NCBI RefSeq assembly: GCF_018390575.1
Contig: NZ_JAHBCJ010000002.1
Span: 330,811-394,810 of the forward strand
Length of the DNA: 64,000 nt
Origin: Bhargavaea massiliensis
GTDB taxonomy: Bacteria > Bacillota > Bacilli > Bacillales_A > Planococcaceae
Reading direction: 5' to 3'
Part shown: piece by piece, positions 33,788 through 42,495 of the stretch
Numbering within the stretch: position 1 is the stretch's first letter
How the letters are laid out: the number at the start of each line of letters is the position of its first letter
Notes under the pieces: model-generated
Databases searched by the model: none
Told to the model about the DNA's origin: nothing
The model's input: only the letters and a program-made list of their open reading frames with translations
Program-made: the position numbers and the translations under genes

Positions 33788-35031
33788 ACAAGATCAAGGG
33801 GATCATTGTCGAACAAAACAAAGATCATGTGGTCATCCTTACTCCCGACGGCCGATTTGTTAAAGGGGAGTCGGAGGGACAGGAAATCGGATTAGAAAGT
33901 CAGGTCTTGCCCGTTAGTCCGGAAAGCCGGCTTCTACTTTCCTCAGTACGAAATTCTGTAGCCGCTGCGGCGTTGCTTGCAGCAGTCCTGCTGATCCTTC
34001 TGTCAGCACTATTTCTGCCATTCAGGCAGCCGGCACTCGCCTTTATTCAGCTGGAAGTCAACCCTGCCATTGAGTTTGGAATTGACACAGAAGGAAAGGT
34101 CCGGGAACTGACACCGCTCAATGATGACGGCTTGGCACTCATCCGTGATCTCGGAAGTTGGAACGGCATGGATGTCACCGAATTGCTTGGCAGGATAATC
34201 GGCGAGTACAGCGAAGCCGGCAAGGAACTTTCCATCATATCGGTGAAAGCAGGGGATGAGAAGCTTGCGGCCAAAGTAGACCAGACCGTTCATTTTATTA
34301 AGGAAACAGCTCGCGAGGAAGGAATGCGCCTGAGACTTGCGGAAGCCGACAGGGAACTGCGGAATCGTGCGATCACTGAAGGCGTACCAATCAGCCATCT
34401 GATCAACAGCGAAAGTAACTCGAGAAATCCGGCTCCTTCCAAGCGCAATCAGCAGAACATCGATGAGGCCAACAATAAAGCACCTGAGGTAATTGAACAG
34501 CCCCCGGAAAATAACCGTCATCCTGAAACTGAAGGCAAGCCGGTTCAGGACAATCGCCCAAAAGGTTCAGGAAAAGAGGAACTGCAGCCGCCGGGCAACT
34601 CGGGGCAGTCACCTGGCATCAGAAAAGAAGAAGCGCCTCCTCCCGCTACAGAATCCCAGGCGAAACCTGCAGGCAGTCTTCCGGGAAATGGGGAGAAAAA
34701 AGGGAAACACCAGCAATCCCCGAAATCGGAAAAAGCGCCTCCGCCAAAAGGGCCTTCAGAGCGGGGCAATCAAGGTACCCCTCCTGCACATGCAGGGCCG
34801 GACAAGAAAACCCCGCCTCCGGGACACACCGGGCAGGATAAACAGTCTGAACGTCCGGCACATGCCGTACCGCAGTCAAAAGATCAATCAGGAGAAAATA
34901 CGGGAGGCGATCACCTGTCTTCGCCTCAAAAAGGGAATTCTTCAGGTCGTGAGCAATCCTCAAAAAATGGCCAACAGAATAAGAACGGTGGAAACGGGAA
35001 AGGTGGTAATGGCAAAGGCTCCGGCAATTAA
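33784..35031 (+). CDS. rsgI: Anti-sigma-I factor RsgI
   Basis: 415 residues. A cytoplasmic RsgI N-domain (1-50; GIIVEQNKDHVVILTPDGRF) binds SigI. One membrane helix (about 56-82) follows, then the extracytoplasmic domain beginning LEVNPAIEFGID, with the Asn93-Pro94 pair that is conserved in RsgI proteins. From about 210 the protein is a long Pro/Gly/Lys/Gln-rich disordered tail with repeated PPPG- and AHA-type segments and ends in a glycine-asparagine run. No carbohydrate-binding or enzyme domain is fused, unlike clostridial RsgI. The start overlaps sigI by four bases. Confidence 0.9.
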   Translation: MNKIKGIIVEQNKDHVVILTPDGRFVKGESEGQEIGLESQVLPVSPESRLLLSSVRNSVAAAALLAAVLLILLSALFLPFRQPALAFIQLEVNPAIEFGIDTEGKVRELTPLNDDGLALIRDLGSWNGMDVTELLGRIIGEYSEAGKELSIISVKAGDEKLAAKVDQTVHFIKETAREEGMRLRLAEADRELRNRAITEGVPISHLINSESNSRNPAPSKRNQQNIDEANNKAPEVIEQPPENNRHPETEGKPVQDNRPKGSGKEELQPPGNSGQSPGIRKEEAPPPATESQAKPAGSLPGNGEKKGKHQQSPKSEKAPPPKGPSERGNQGTPPAHAGPDKKTPPPGHTGQDKQSERPAHAVPQSKDQSGENTGGDHLSSPQKGNSSGREQSSKNGQQNKNGGNGKGGNGKGSGN

Positions 35032-35064
35032 TCCGGAGCGGTTTGCCATCCGTCTTTCTTTTTT
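35011..35064 (+). terminator. Terminator of sigI-rsgI
   Basis: GGCAAA-CTCCGG pairs with CCGGAG-TTTGCC with small bulges and is followed by a T-rich run. The left arm lies inside the last codons of rsgI. Confidence 0.7.
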
Positions 35065-35125
35065 CGGCTGATTTCTATAAAATGAGACATCATGTGAGGT
35101 GCGACGGAAAGGACACGGGATCCAT

Positions 35126-36505
35126 ATGCCATTAAAAGAACCGACACGGAGGCAAAAGTTTTTGTCCAGCATCAGAAACCAGAAGCTGACGCCTGCCCGT
35201 GTTCTTGTCATCTATTACTTCTTTGCAATCACTATATCAGCGATTCTTCTTAATCTGCCTGGCGTCCACCGTCCCGGCGTGGACATCGGCTTTATCGACA
35301 GCCTGTTCACTGCGGTAAGCGCAGTGAGCGTGACCGGCCTGTCCGTAATTGACCTGAGCGCCACATATACAACATTTGGCATTGTCATGTTCATGGTCGT
35401 GCTTCACTTTGGCGGAATCGGCGTTATGTCGATCGGGACTTTTTTCTGGCTTTTGGTCAGAAGAAGGATCGGACTGAGGGAAAGACAATTGATCATGGTC
35501 GACCACAACCAGTACAGCATGGCAGGGGCGGTCAAATTGATCCGGGAGATCATGAAAATTATGATTCTGATCGAATTGGTCGGCGGAAGCATCCTGACAC
35601 TTTACTTCACCAAATACTATGAGTCCTTCCGGGATGCTCTCCTGAACGGAATGTTTCATGCGGTTACAGCAACGACAAACGCCGGCTTTACAATCAACAA
35701 TGACTCCATGTTTCCTTATTTTAATGATTATTTTGTCCAGCTTGTGACCATGGCACTGATCATACTCGGTGCGATCGGCTTTCCGGTCCTGATTGAAGTG
35801 AAGCGGTTTTTGTCGAGCAAGGAGCCTTCGTTCCGTTTCTCTCTATTTGCAAAAATCACGACCGCGACGTTTGGTATTCTCCTGACCGCGGGCACCGTCG
35901 TGATTCTTCTGATTGAATCTTTCCATTCATTTAAGGACATGCAGTGGCATGAAGCACTGTTTGCAGCGATGTTCCATTCGGTTTCCGCACGGTCTGGCGG
36001 TTTGACGACGATGGATATCACGCAGTTTAGTGAAGCAACGGACGTATTCATCAGTTTTCTTATGTTCATCGGCGCCTCTCCGAGTTCTGTGGGCGGCGGA
36101 ATCCGGACGACTACATTTGCCATTGCCGTCCTGTTTCTCATCAACTTTGCGAGGGGCAAGGACATCATTCAGATATTCGGAAGGGAAATCAAACTGGTTG
36201 ATGTATACCGGTCTTACGCAGTGATTCTCATCGCCGGATTTCTCGTGCTCGTCTCGGTGATGATCATGTCCATCACGGAAAAAGGCACTCCGCTTACCGC
36301 ATTGGTGTTTGAAATCACATCGGCATTCGGGACTTGCGGAATGTCGCTTGGAATTACGGGGGATTTAAGCGGAGCCGGAAAGGTAATTCTCATGTTCCTC
36401 ATGTTCGTGGGAAGAGTCGGGCTGATTTCGTTCCTGTTTACATTGGGCGGCAAACCACAAAAACTGAATTACCGATTTCCAAAAGAGCGTGTGATTATCG
36501 GCTGA
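35126..36505 (+). CDS. ktrB: Potassium uptake membrane subunit KtrB/TrkH family
   Basis: 459 residues from ATG 35126; GTG 35099 is in frame but lacks a clear ribosome site. Four membrane-pore-membrane repeats are visible, each with a filter Gly: DSLFTAVSAVSVTGLSVIDL, FHAVTATTNAGFTINN, FHSVSARSGGLTTMD, and FEITSAFGTCGMSLG. KtrB forms a K+ channel-like pore gated by a cytoplasmic RCK ring (KtrA or KtrC). No ring subunit is adjacent; a ktrC-like gene begins at 63592 in this window. Confidence 0.92.
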   Translation: MPLKEPTRRQKFLSSIRNQKLTPARVLVIYYFFAITISAILLNLPGVHRPGVDIGFIDSLFTAVSAVSVTGLSVIDLSATYTTFGIVMFMVVLHFGGIGVMSIGTFFWLLVRRRIGLRERQLIMVDHNQYSMAGAVKLIREIMKIMILIELVGGSILTLYFTKYYESFRDALLNGMFHAVTATTNAGFTINNDSMFPYFNDYFVQLVTMALIILGAIGFPVLIEVKRFLSSKEPSFRFSLFAKITTATFGILLTAGTVVILLIESFHSFKDMQWHEALFAAMFHSVSARSGGLTTMDITQFSEATDVFISFLMFIGASPSSVGGGIRTTTFAIAVLFLINFARGKDIIQIFGREIKLVDVYRSYAVILIAGFLVLVSVMIMSITEKGTPLTALVFEITSAFGTCGMSLGITGDLSGAGKVILMFLMFVGRVGLISFLFTLGGKPQKLNYRFPKERVIIG

Positions 36506-36507
36506 AT

Positions 36508-36545
36508 AAATCCGTCAGGGCACTTTCCTCTGATGGATTTTTATT
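36508..36545 (+). terminator. Terminator of ktrB
   Basis: AAATCCGTCAG pairs with CTGATGGATTT (one G-U) and is followed by TTATT. Confidence 0.85.
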
Positions 36546-36734
36546 CATTTTGATGAATATTTAGATGAGGTCCTTGACCTCTCTCTCTTAATATGAGTAA
36601 ATAGTCTTATATTAGGAGTCTGTAAAATATGGAATAATCAGAATTGAATCTCGATATAATCATGCTTGCCGAATTCATGATCCTTCAATAACCTTCATAT
36701 GCTAGTCCAAAACGGAGAAAGGCCGGTGTAAGAC

Positions 36735-38168
36735 GTGCCAACGAAATCTATAATGGAAACACTCGACTTCCTGTTTGATGAAGCAGATGACGCAATTGTC
36801 ATGGTCAACCGGAATAACGAATGTCTGCGTTCTAATCCAAAGGCAGTCAAAACACTTGGTATCTTCCCTGGAAGCATGATGGACAAGGTGCTCCAGAATG
36901 GACAGGAAGCCGGCTGGACGACATTTATCAGCCAGGTAAATCCCGGCCGCAGAGTAACATCGCGCTTCGGATTGGAAAATCCAGCGGGAACCGCCTTCAA
37001 GGATATCGAAGTAATCGGAACGGTCTTCAGGCATTCCAATGATGTCATTCTCCGGTTCAAACTTGGCGATCAGTCAGACGGTGACCGCGGAGGGGCACAA
37101 GCCTATCACAGTATTTTTCGCCATGAGGTGAACTGCTACCTGGTATTCGGGAAAGACGGAACAATCCGTGATGTCAATGACCGAATCCGGCATTTTTATG
37201 ATCTGAACCCTGATGACTTAATCGGGCACCAACATACTGAGCTTCTTAAAATTGGCCTGTCCGATGAAGACATCGCGCTTGTCAAGCAGGGGCTCAAGAA
37301 AAACGGACAGGCAGAACTAAAGCACCGTTTCGTCACCGGAGAAGGAGAAGAGCGGTTCTATCATATTTTTATTTATTATGAACGGCATGGGGAGTTCTTT
37401 TTTGCTTCGGTCCGTGATGATACGGAGAAAGTCCTTCTGAAACGTCAGATGGAGCATAACGGATCTCTTTCTGCAATCGGTCAGCTGGCAGCGAGCATTG
37501 CGCACGAGCTGAAAAATGCCATGACATCCGTCAGAGGGTTTACAGAGTTGCTGAAGCTGTCTGCCGAAGGAGACTCTGTCCGTTACGTTCATGTCATTGA
37601 CAGTGAGATGGACAGAATGGAGTCGCTCATGGCAGAATTTCTGACTTTGTCAAAACCGACAGACCAGGAAGACGAAGTGTTCGACCTGTACAAATGCCTG
37701 GGTGATGTGGTGACCGTCATGGAGCCGCAGGCGAGCATGAGAAAGGTAGCCATCTTCATGGACAATCAGGTAGGGGAAGCGGCCTTGGTTAAAGGAAAGA
37801 AACACCGCATAAAACAAGCCTTCATCAATCTGATCAAAAATGCGCTTGAAGCCTCGGGAGAAGGAACGACGCTGATTGTCTCCCTCGAGCATTATGACGA
37901 TGATCATGTCGTCGTAGCTTTCAGCGATGAAGGCAGCGGGATGACCGATCTCCAAATCAAGCAGGTTTTCCTTCCGTTCTTCACGACCAAGCGGGAAGGG
38001 ACTGGCCTTGGGCTTCCTTTCGTTCTCGAAACTGCGGAGTCGATGGGCGGCCATCTGTTCGTCAAATCCGAGCTCGGCAAGGGGACGCGGATTGAACTGC
38101 TTCTTCCCGTCCACGAACGACCAAAGGTCCAGACCGGTGCCGACGGGGCAGCCGTCCTCACGCCATAA
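36735..38168 (+). CDS. Orphan PAS sensor histidine kinase, sporulation-kinase type
   Basis: 477 residues, no membrane segment. Two PAS-like regions (about 5-110, DFLFDEADDAIVMVNRNNEC; about 120-235, REVNCYLVFGKDGTIRDVND) precede the HisKA helix with phospho-acceptor His257 in SIAHELKNAMTSVRGFTELL. The ATPase domain has the N box QAFINLIKNALEAS and the G2 box GTGLGLPF. No response regulator is adjacent, which fits the KinA-E kinases that feed Spo0F. The GTG start follows GGAGAAAGG at long spacing; ATG 36753 is a possible alternative. Confidence 0.85.
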   Translation: MPTKSIMETLDFLFDEADDAIVMVNRNNECLRSNPKAVKTLGIFPGSMMDKVLQNGQEAGWTTFISQVNPGRRVTSRFGLENPAGTAFKDIEVIGTVFRHSNDVILRFKLGDQSDGDRGGAQAYHSIFRHEVNCYLVFGKDGTIRDVNDRIRHFYDLNPDDLIGHQHTELLKIGLSDEDIALVKQGLKKNGQAELKHRFVTGEGEERFYHIFIYYERHGEFFFASVRDDTEKVLLKRQMEHNGSLSAIGQLAASIAHELKNAMTSVRGFTELLKLSAEGDSVRYVHVIDSEMDRMESLMAEFLTLSKPTDQEDEVFDLYKCLGDVVTVMEPQASMRKVAIFMDNQVGEAALVKGKKHRIKQAFINLIKNALEASGEGTTLIVSLEHYDDDHVVVAFSDEGSGMTDLQIKQVFLPFFTTKREGTGLGLPFVLETAESMGGHLFVKSELGKGTRIELLLPVHERPKVQTGADGAAVLTP

Positions 38169-38187
38169 TCTCGGGTCCTTCCGGTTT

Positions 38188-38217
38188 TTGACATTAACCG
38201 GAATAGCGTCCTATAAT
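38188..38217 (+). promoter_or_regulatory. Promoter of the mhqR-like gene
   Basis: A consensus TTGACA and TATAAT are separated by 18 bases. Confidence 0.85.
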
Positions 38218-38251
38218 GAATTGATCAGTAACATCGGCAGGGGATGAAAGC

Positions 38252-38698
38252 ATGCAGGAGAATGGCAGTGAACAATCTTTGAAATTATTCGTGGTTCTTT
38301 CGAGGGCACATAAAGTGATCTCAGAAAAAGCCAACAGACTTTTCGCGGAATATGGCTTGAATCCGACTGAATTTGCGGTGCTCGAGCTTCTGTACCATAA
38401 GGGCAGCCAGCCGATTCAGAAAATCGGAAGCAAAATCCTTCTTGCGAGCGGTTCGATGACCTACGTCATTGACAAACTCCAGAAAAGAGGATATCTTGAG
38501 CGGACAATCTGTGACACCGACCGTCGTGTCACCTTCGTGGACATTACGACTGAAGGCAGAAAGCTGTTGGACGAGATCTTCCCGGTTCATGAAGAAAGTC
38601 TCCACGGATTGATGGAGGCCCTCAGCCCGGAAGAAAAGGCGACCGCAATCGAGCTGCTAAAAAAACTGGGCCTGTCAATCAAGGACCTATCCAAGTGA
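38252..38698 (+). CDS. mhqR: MarR-family regulator, MhqR-like
   Basis: 148 residues. The N-terminal LKLFVVLSRAHKVISEKANR and the winged helix (PTEFAVLELLYHKGSQPIQK; SGSMTYVIDKLQKRGYLERT; DRRVTFVDITTEGRKLL) closely resemble B. subtilis MhqR (YkvE), a repressor of quinone and electrophile resistance genes. Basis is remembered family sequence. It has no cysteine near the N-terminus, so thiol sensing is not evident. It has a consensus promoter and stands alone. Confidence 0.8.
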   Translation: MQENGSEQSLKLFVVLSRAHKVISEKANRLFAEYGLNPTEFAVLELLYHKGSQPIQKIGSKILLASGSMTYVIDKLQKRGYLERTICDTDRRVTFVDITTEGRKLLDEIFPVHEESLHGLMEALSPEEKATAIELLKKLGLSIKDLSK

Positions 38699-38709
38699 AT
38701 GCAATCGAG

Positions 38710-38899
38710 ACTGTAGACAAAGCGGAACCGGAAGAAATCTTTCGGGGCCGTTTTGTCTTTCAAATTTAAAACACACGGTTTGCGTTCAGATTCTCTTCGA
38801 GTGGCCGGCCTCCCCTCAAAAGCGGTATGGGCGAGTTAAAGCGAAGGGTCCGATACTCCTGAAAAATGTTTCGCATTTCTTTCGTGTGAGGCGGATTCG
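38710..38899. repeat. Dispersed intergenic repeat, copy B
   Basis: Starts with ACTGTAGACAAAG (38710-38722), which forms a hairpin with TTTGTC near 38751 and may terminate mhqR. The 68 bases at 38832-38899 align with copy A (4094-4159). The rest of the 449-base gap to the next gene shows no convincing ORF; several short open frames lack ribosome sites. An inverted repeat arm of the same family ends the gap at 39089-39127. Confidence 0.55.
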
Positions 38900-39081
38900 A
38901 AGAAGCTTCTCTGTTCTGCACGAACAGCGTCATCCGGAAAGTCTGTAGATGCGGCACAACGCTACGTTCTGGGTAGCGTGCAGACGCCAATCTTCGTACT
39001 GTCGCCGGTATGCCCCCAACAGAGAGGGCCCGAAGGGGAAAATCTTGTCATTTTGCACGATGGGACAGGTGTTTCAGGAAA

Positions 39082-39127
39082 ACAAAAAACTGCAGACAAA
39101 GGAGGATATACTCACATTGTCTGCAGT
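39082..39127 (-). terminator. Terminator of the lipoprotein gene, made of repeat arms
   Basis: On the minus strand ACTGCAGACAA pairs with TTGTCTGCAGT and a T6 run follows. The downstream arm and tail are identical to the pepF terminator over 25 bases. Confidence 0.8.
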
Positions 39128-39147
39128 CCACCGGTCTCCCGGTTTTT

Positions 39148-39858
39148 TTATTTTTTTCCGATGGTCGCGCCCATGGAGAGAAGGGCGTCGGTCTGATCGG
39201 CTTCAGTCTTGTCAAATACCGTAAGGCGCACGGTCATTCCATCTTTGATGAAGACCGCTCCTGTTGTGAAGCCCTCTTCTGTTTCGAGCTGCCTGATGAC
39301 GAGATCTTCAATTCCTGAAGACTCTGCAAGGCTGTACTCTCCGGAAACATCTGCTGATTTTCCGCCGTCATACTCCAGAGAACCGATCATCTGCTCGGTG
39401 AGCATCGCGTAGTCTGCATCGGAACCGAACGTTTCGATCCTCATGAAAACTTGCTCATCTTCGTTCCAGTAGAGCACATCCTTGTTTGGTTCTTCCGAAG
39501 TGAGCTGATACCCGTCCAGTACATAAATGGAATAGTCCATCTCGTCACTTTCAGTCAGCTTTGCCTGGCCGGTCTGCTGGCTGTCACCGGACTGGTAAGT
39601 CAGTTCCCGCTCAGAACCGCTCTCTTCCTCCTGATCGGTGATATCCTGGTCATCTCCTTCATCGGGAGCATTTTCGTCAGTGGTTTCTTCTTTGCCAGTT
39701 TCAGTTTCCGCATCATCGGATCCTTGGTTCTGGTCCGTTGTCTCTTCCTGTTCCATTTGGGTATCATTGTTTTCTGCCTCTTCTTCGGTCGTGCCGCATG
39801 CGGCCAGCATCAGGACGGCGGCCGCCGAAAGGGATGCGTATTTCAATTTGCGCTTCAT
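39148..39858 (-). CDS. Predicted lipoprotein of unknown function
   Basis: 236 residues. A signal peptide ends in LMLAAC (Cys21), then a long acidic, Gln/Thr-rich linker (about 25-85) precedes a compact domain (ELTYQSGDSQQTGQAKLTES; YSIYVLDGYQLTSEEPNKDV; VFIKDGMTVRLTVFDKTEAD). It would be anchored outside the membrane, with the linker spanning part of the wall. I do not recognise the domain. AAGGAGG precedes the ATG. Confidence 0.8.
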   Translation of the reverse strand: MKRKLKYASLSAAAVLMLAACGTTEEEAENNDTQMEQEETTDQNQGSDDAETETGKEETTDENAPDEGDDQDITDQEEESGSERELTYQSGDSQQTGQAKLTESDEMDYSIYVLDGYQLTSEEPNKDVLYWNEDEQVFMRIETFGSDADYAMLTEQMIGSLEYDGGKSADVSGEYSLAESSGIEDLVIRQLETEEGFTTGAVFIKDGMTVRLTVFDKTEADQTDALLSMGATIGKK

Positions 39859-39933
39859 TGATGATCCTCCTTACCTTTTATGAAAACCCGGTTGTCCGGA
39901 AAACTGTTTGGGTGATTGATCGTATGTATTGGA

Positions 39934-40122
39934 TCAGTCGTTGCTGCCGTACAATATTTTATAGCGTTTATGGTTGACCACGGTTTTTTCTTCCATTTCC
40001 AGTTGCTTGAAGTTTTCCATGAACGTCAAATCGACGATGACCGAATTTTCATTGACCTTCTCCACTACTCCTTGGAGTCCGTCTTTGAACTCGATGATGT
40101 TTCCGACTTCGGCAATTTTCAT
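39934..40122 (-). CDS. ykvS: YkvS-family (DUF2187) protein
   Basis: 62 residues with a KOW-like small beta fold (MKIAEVGNIIEFKDGLQGVV, then NSVIVDLTFMENFKQLEME, then VVNHKRYKIL). This matches the DUF2187 family, function unknown. A ribosome site GAAGGGGC precedes the ATG. In B. subtilis ykvS also lies in the mhqR region. Confidence 0.88.
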   Translation of the reverse strand: MKIAEVGNIIEFKDGLQGVVEKVNENSVIVDLTFMENFKQLEMEEKTVVNHKRYKILYGSND

Positions 40123-40232
40123 CCATATCGCCCCTTCCGTTTGATTAACTAACAGTTTGCCTTATATTCTCTTTTGAGTAAAGAATTTTTAACAGTTTTG
40201 GTGACGACACTGGCAAGGTGAGGGAGGGTTCT

Positions 40233-40400
40233 ATGAAACGATACAGAGATGAACAGATTGAGAAGCTGAGGGAGAGGATGACCGTCAGTGCGTTGGAGAA
40301 AGGGCGGAGACATCCGGAAACCATAGGGCTGAGCCGGCAACTGGATGAATTGTTGAACCGCTATGCGACGGGTCAGGAGCGGCAGCAGGAAACGGAATAA
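40233..40400 (+). CDS. Spo0E-family aspartyl-phosphate phosphatase
   Basis: 55 residues, two predicted helices. ATG 40233 follows GGGAGGG; GTG 40218 is in frame upstream. The LRERMTVSALEKG first helix and the SRQLDELLNRY signature (S-x-x-L-D) match the Spo0E/YisI/YnzD group, which dephosphorylate Spo0A~P and restrain sporulation. Confidence 0.85.
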   Translation: MKRYRDEQIEKLRERMTVSALEKGRRHPETIGLSRQLDELLNRYATGQERQQETE

Positions 40401-40509
40401 AGGAATCTTTCGGAGAAAATGAAAAAAATGATTTTCTGATGTTTAGACTCACCAAAATCAGGATATATTACTTTTGAACACAGCAACATTCTCATTTCCC
40501 CCTTTACTT

Positions 40510-40548
40510 GGACGGACCGCTTAGCGGGCCGTCCCTTTTTTTGCCCGC
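40510..40548 (+). terminator. Terminator upstream of ykwC
   Basis: GGACGG-CCGC pairs with CGGGCCGTCC and is followed by a run of seven T. It probably ends the spo0E-like transcript. Confidence 0.85.
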
Positions 40549-40602
40549 TCCGTGACCTCTGTTTGCTACAATGGAGGAAACGATTGGGGGGGGGAAGTAG
40601 TA

Positions 40603-41463
40603 ATGAAAACAATTGCGTTTATCGGAGCCGGTGTGATGGGCGGCCCGATGGCCGGACATTTGATGAAAGCCGGCCACAGCCTGACGGTCTATACAAGAAC
40701 ACGGGAAAAAGCAGAAGCGCTGATCGGTAAAGGAGCCAAATGGGCCGCCAGTCCTTCAGAAGCTGCTGACGGGGCGGATGTCGTTATGACGATGGTCGGC
40801 TATCCGAAAGATGTGGAAGAAGTCTATTTTGGGGAGCAGGGAATTTTTCAAACGGTACGGAGCGGAACAATTCTCATCGATTTTACCACTTCATCACCAA
40901 AGCTCGCAGTGAGGATTGCAGAAGAAGCTGAGTCTAGAGGCTGCGCGGCCATAGACGCGCCAGTTTCTGGAGGGGATGTCGGAGCCCGTAACGGGACGCT
41001 TTCCATCATGTGCGGGGGGCAGGAGAACGCGTTCCGCGAGATTCTGCCTTTGCTGGAAGCAGTCGGACACAACATTGTCCTTCACGGGCCGGCAGGATCC
41101 GGACAGCATGTGAAAATGTCCAATCAGATTGTCATCGCCACAAGCATGATTGGTGTCTGCGAGTCACTTGGCTATGCCGTAAGGGCGGGGCTTGACCCTG
41201 AACGTGTGCTAAAGTCAATTTCAGCCGGCGCGGCTGGTTCATGGACGCTAAGCAACCTGGCGCCACGCATGCTAAAAGGGGACTTTGAACCGGGATTCTT
41301 TATCAAGCACTTCCTTAAGGATCTCCGGATCGCCCTGGATGAATCGAAATCAATGGGGCTTGAACTGCCGGGGGTCGCGCTTGCAGAGACGATGTACTCA
41401 GCATTGGCCGAGACAGGCTCGGAAAATGAAGGGACACAGGCGTTGTACAAGGTGTATCGGTAA
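40603..41463 (+). CDS. ykwC: Beta-hydroxyacid dehydrogenase family (YkwC-like)
   Basis: 286 residues. The Rossmann motif is AFIGAGVMGGPMAGHLMKAG (2-23), followed by the substrate loop IDAPVSGGDVGARNGTLSIM and the catalytic Lys in GSGQHVKMSNQIVIA. The family includes 3-hydroxyisobutyrate and tartronate semialdehyde reductases; the substrate is not known. A run of nine G (40586-40594) forms the ribosome-site region. TACAAT with an upstream TGC near 40564-40572 looks like an extended -10. Confidence 0.88.
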   Translation: MKTIAFIGAGVMGGPMAGHLMKAGHSLTVYTRTREKAEALIGKGAKWAASPSEAADGADVVMTMVGYPKDVEEVYFGEQGIFQTVRSGTILIDFTTSSPKLAVRIAEEAESRGCAAIDAPVSGGDVGARNGTLSIMCGGQENAFREILPLLEAVGHNIVLHGPAGSGQHVKMSNQIVIATSMIGVCESLGYAVRAGLDPERVLKSISAGAAGSWTLSNLAPRMLKGDFEPGFFIKHFLKDLRIALDESKSMGLELPGVALAETMYSALAETGSENEGTQALYKVYR

Positions 41464-41473
41464 TACTGCACTA

Positions 41474-41998
41474 TCACTGGTCAAACCAAGAGCGATGCCT
41501 GGAAGGCGCAGGTTTCTGGTTTCGCCGGCCTGAAGCAGGCGGATATTTTTTAGGTTCTTGCTTTTGGAAAGTGCTTTTTGTCGTCATGGCCCGCGATGAG
41601 CTTTCGGGCAATGGCCGTCCGGACTCGCTTTGTTTGATTCCGGTATATTCTTGGAGAATATGCTTGGCAGCCTTGAGCCCAAGACGGACCTTCGGGTTTC
41701 GGTAGTCAGGGTCAGGCTCACCAAGATGTTGGAGTTCTTTTATTTCTTCCCGGGTCGGCGGCAAGTGGAAATGGAACTCTCCGCAGGTGATGAGGACAGC
41801 AGACTGTCTCCGGCTGAACTTCGGATTCGGGACAGACTGGAGGCCGACCTTGTTTGCTAAACCGCCTTCTATCATTTTCATGAGTGCCGCCTTTTTCAGT
41901 TTGTACAAGAATTCATTGTCGGGTGCTGTCTTGGCGTGTTTGTTGATGATATAGATTGCCCCGGCCAGCTGCTCCCGGTTATACAGACTGTTGGCCAT
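41474..41998 (-). CDS. ykyB: YkyB family protein
   Basis: 174 residues from ATG 41998, with GGAGG seven bases upstream; the frame opens further at 42097 without need. LAGAIYIINKHAKTAPDNEF, KVGLQSVPNPKFSRRQSAVL and ILQEYTGIKQ match B. subtilis YkyB. The C-terminal 40 residues are a basic, Ser/Pro-rich extension. Function unknown. Convergent with ykwC. Confidence 0.87.
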   Translation of the reverse strand: MANSLYNREQLAGAIYIINKHAKTAPDNEFLYKLKKAALMKMIEGGLANKVGLQSVPNPKFSRRQSAVLITCGEFHFHLPPTREEIKELQHLGEPDPDYRNPKVRLGLKAAKHILQEYTGIKQSESGRPLPESSSRAMTTKSTFQKQEPKKYPPASGRRNQKPAPSRHRSWFDQ

Positions 41999-42127
41999 CC
42001 CGTTTCCTCCGTTCTTTTCGCTTTGATTTGCATACATCCTAACATGTCTGCCCGCTGATTTCACAGAAGTGGAATGAATCAGCACCATTTCGGACAAGTT
42101 AACGGAAAACGGGAAGGAGGCAACGGG

Positions 42128-42358
42128 ATGGATATCTGGTTGTGGCCTACAATAGTGGTATCACTGCTGATTATCGCCATCGGGCTTGCTTCGTTCAGAA
42201 AGATGGACCGGACCGCGGCAGAAACTGAAAATGGCGAAGACCATATTTCGGAAGAAGTCAGTGACCATCCGTTCACGCTGAACCCGATTCTGATCGTCAT
42301 TGCGGTGTCGACGGTGTTTATCGGATTCATCATCTTTTATTATGCAATGGGATATTGA
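42128..42358 (+). CDS. Small membrane protein, unknown function
   Basis: 76 residues, two membrane helices (LWPTIVVSLLIIAIGLASF and ILIVIAVSTVFIGFIIFYY) joined by an acidic loop of about 28 residues. GGAAGGAGG precedes the ATG. The family is not recognised; the gene has its own strong terminator. Confidence 0.75.
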   Translation: MDIWLWPTIVVSLLIIAIGLASFRKMDRTAAETENGEDHISEEVSDHPFTLNPILIVIAVSTVFIGFIIFYYAMGY

Positions 42359-42366
42359 ACCTCATA

Positions 42367-42410
42367 CAGGATGCCCGGGAAGCGGCTGTTTCCCGGGCAT
42401 CCTGTTTTTG
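42367..42410 (+). terminator. Terminator of the small membrane protein gene
   Basis: A perfect 15-bp stem (CAGGATGCCCGGGAA with its complement, ending 42404) is followed by T5. Confidence 0.92.
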
Positions 42411-42495
42411 TAAGGTCGTCAGCCGAAACCCGGATATGATATGATGGACACAGGGAAACCAAAAAATGAAGGTTGACAAAGGGGTCGGGTCCTAT

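Noticed and set aside
39010-39318. 102-residue plus-strand ORF near copy B of the repeat
   Set aside because: It crosses the repeat terminator and runs antisense to the lipoprotein gene; no ribosome site.
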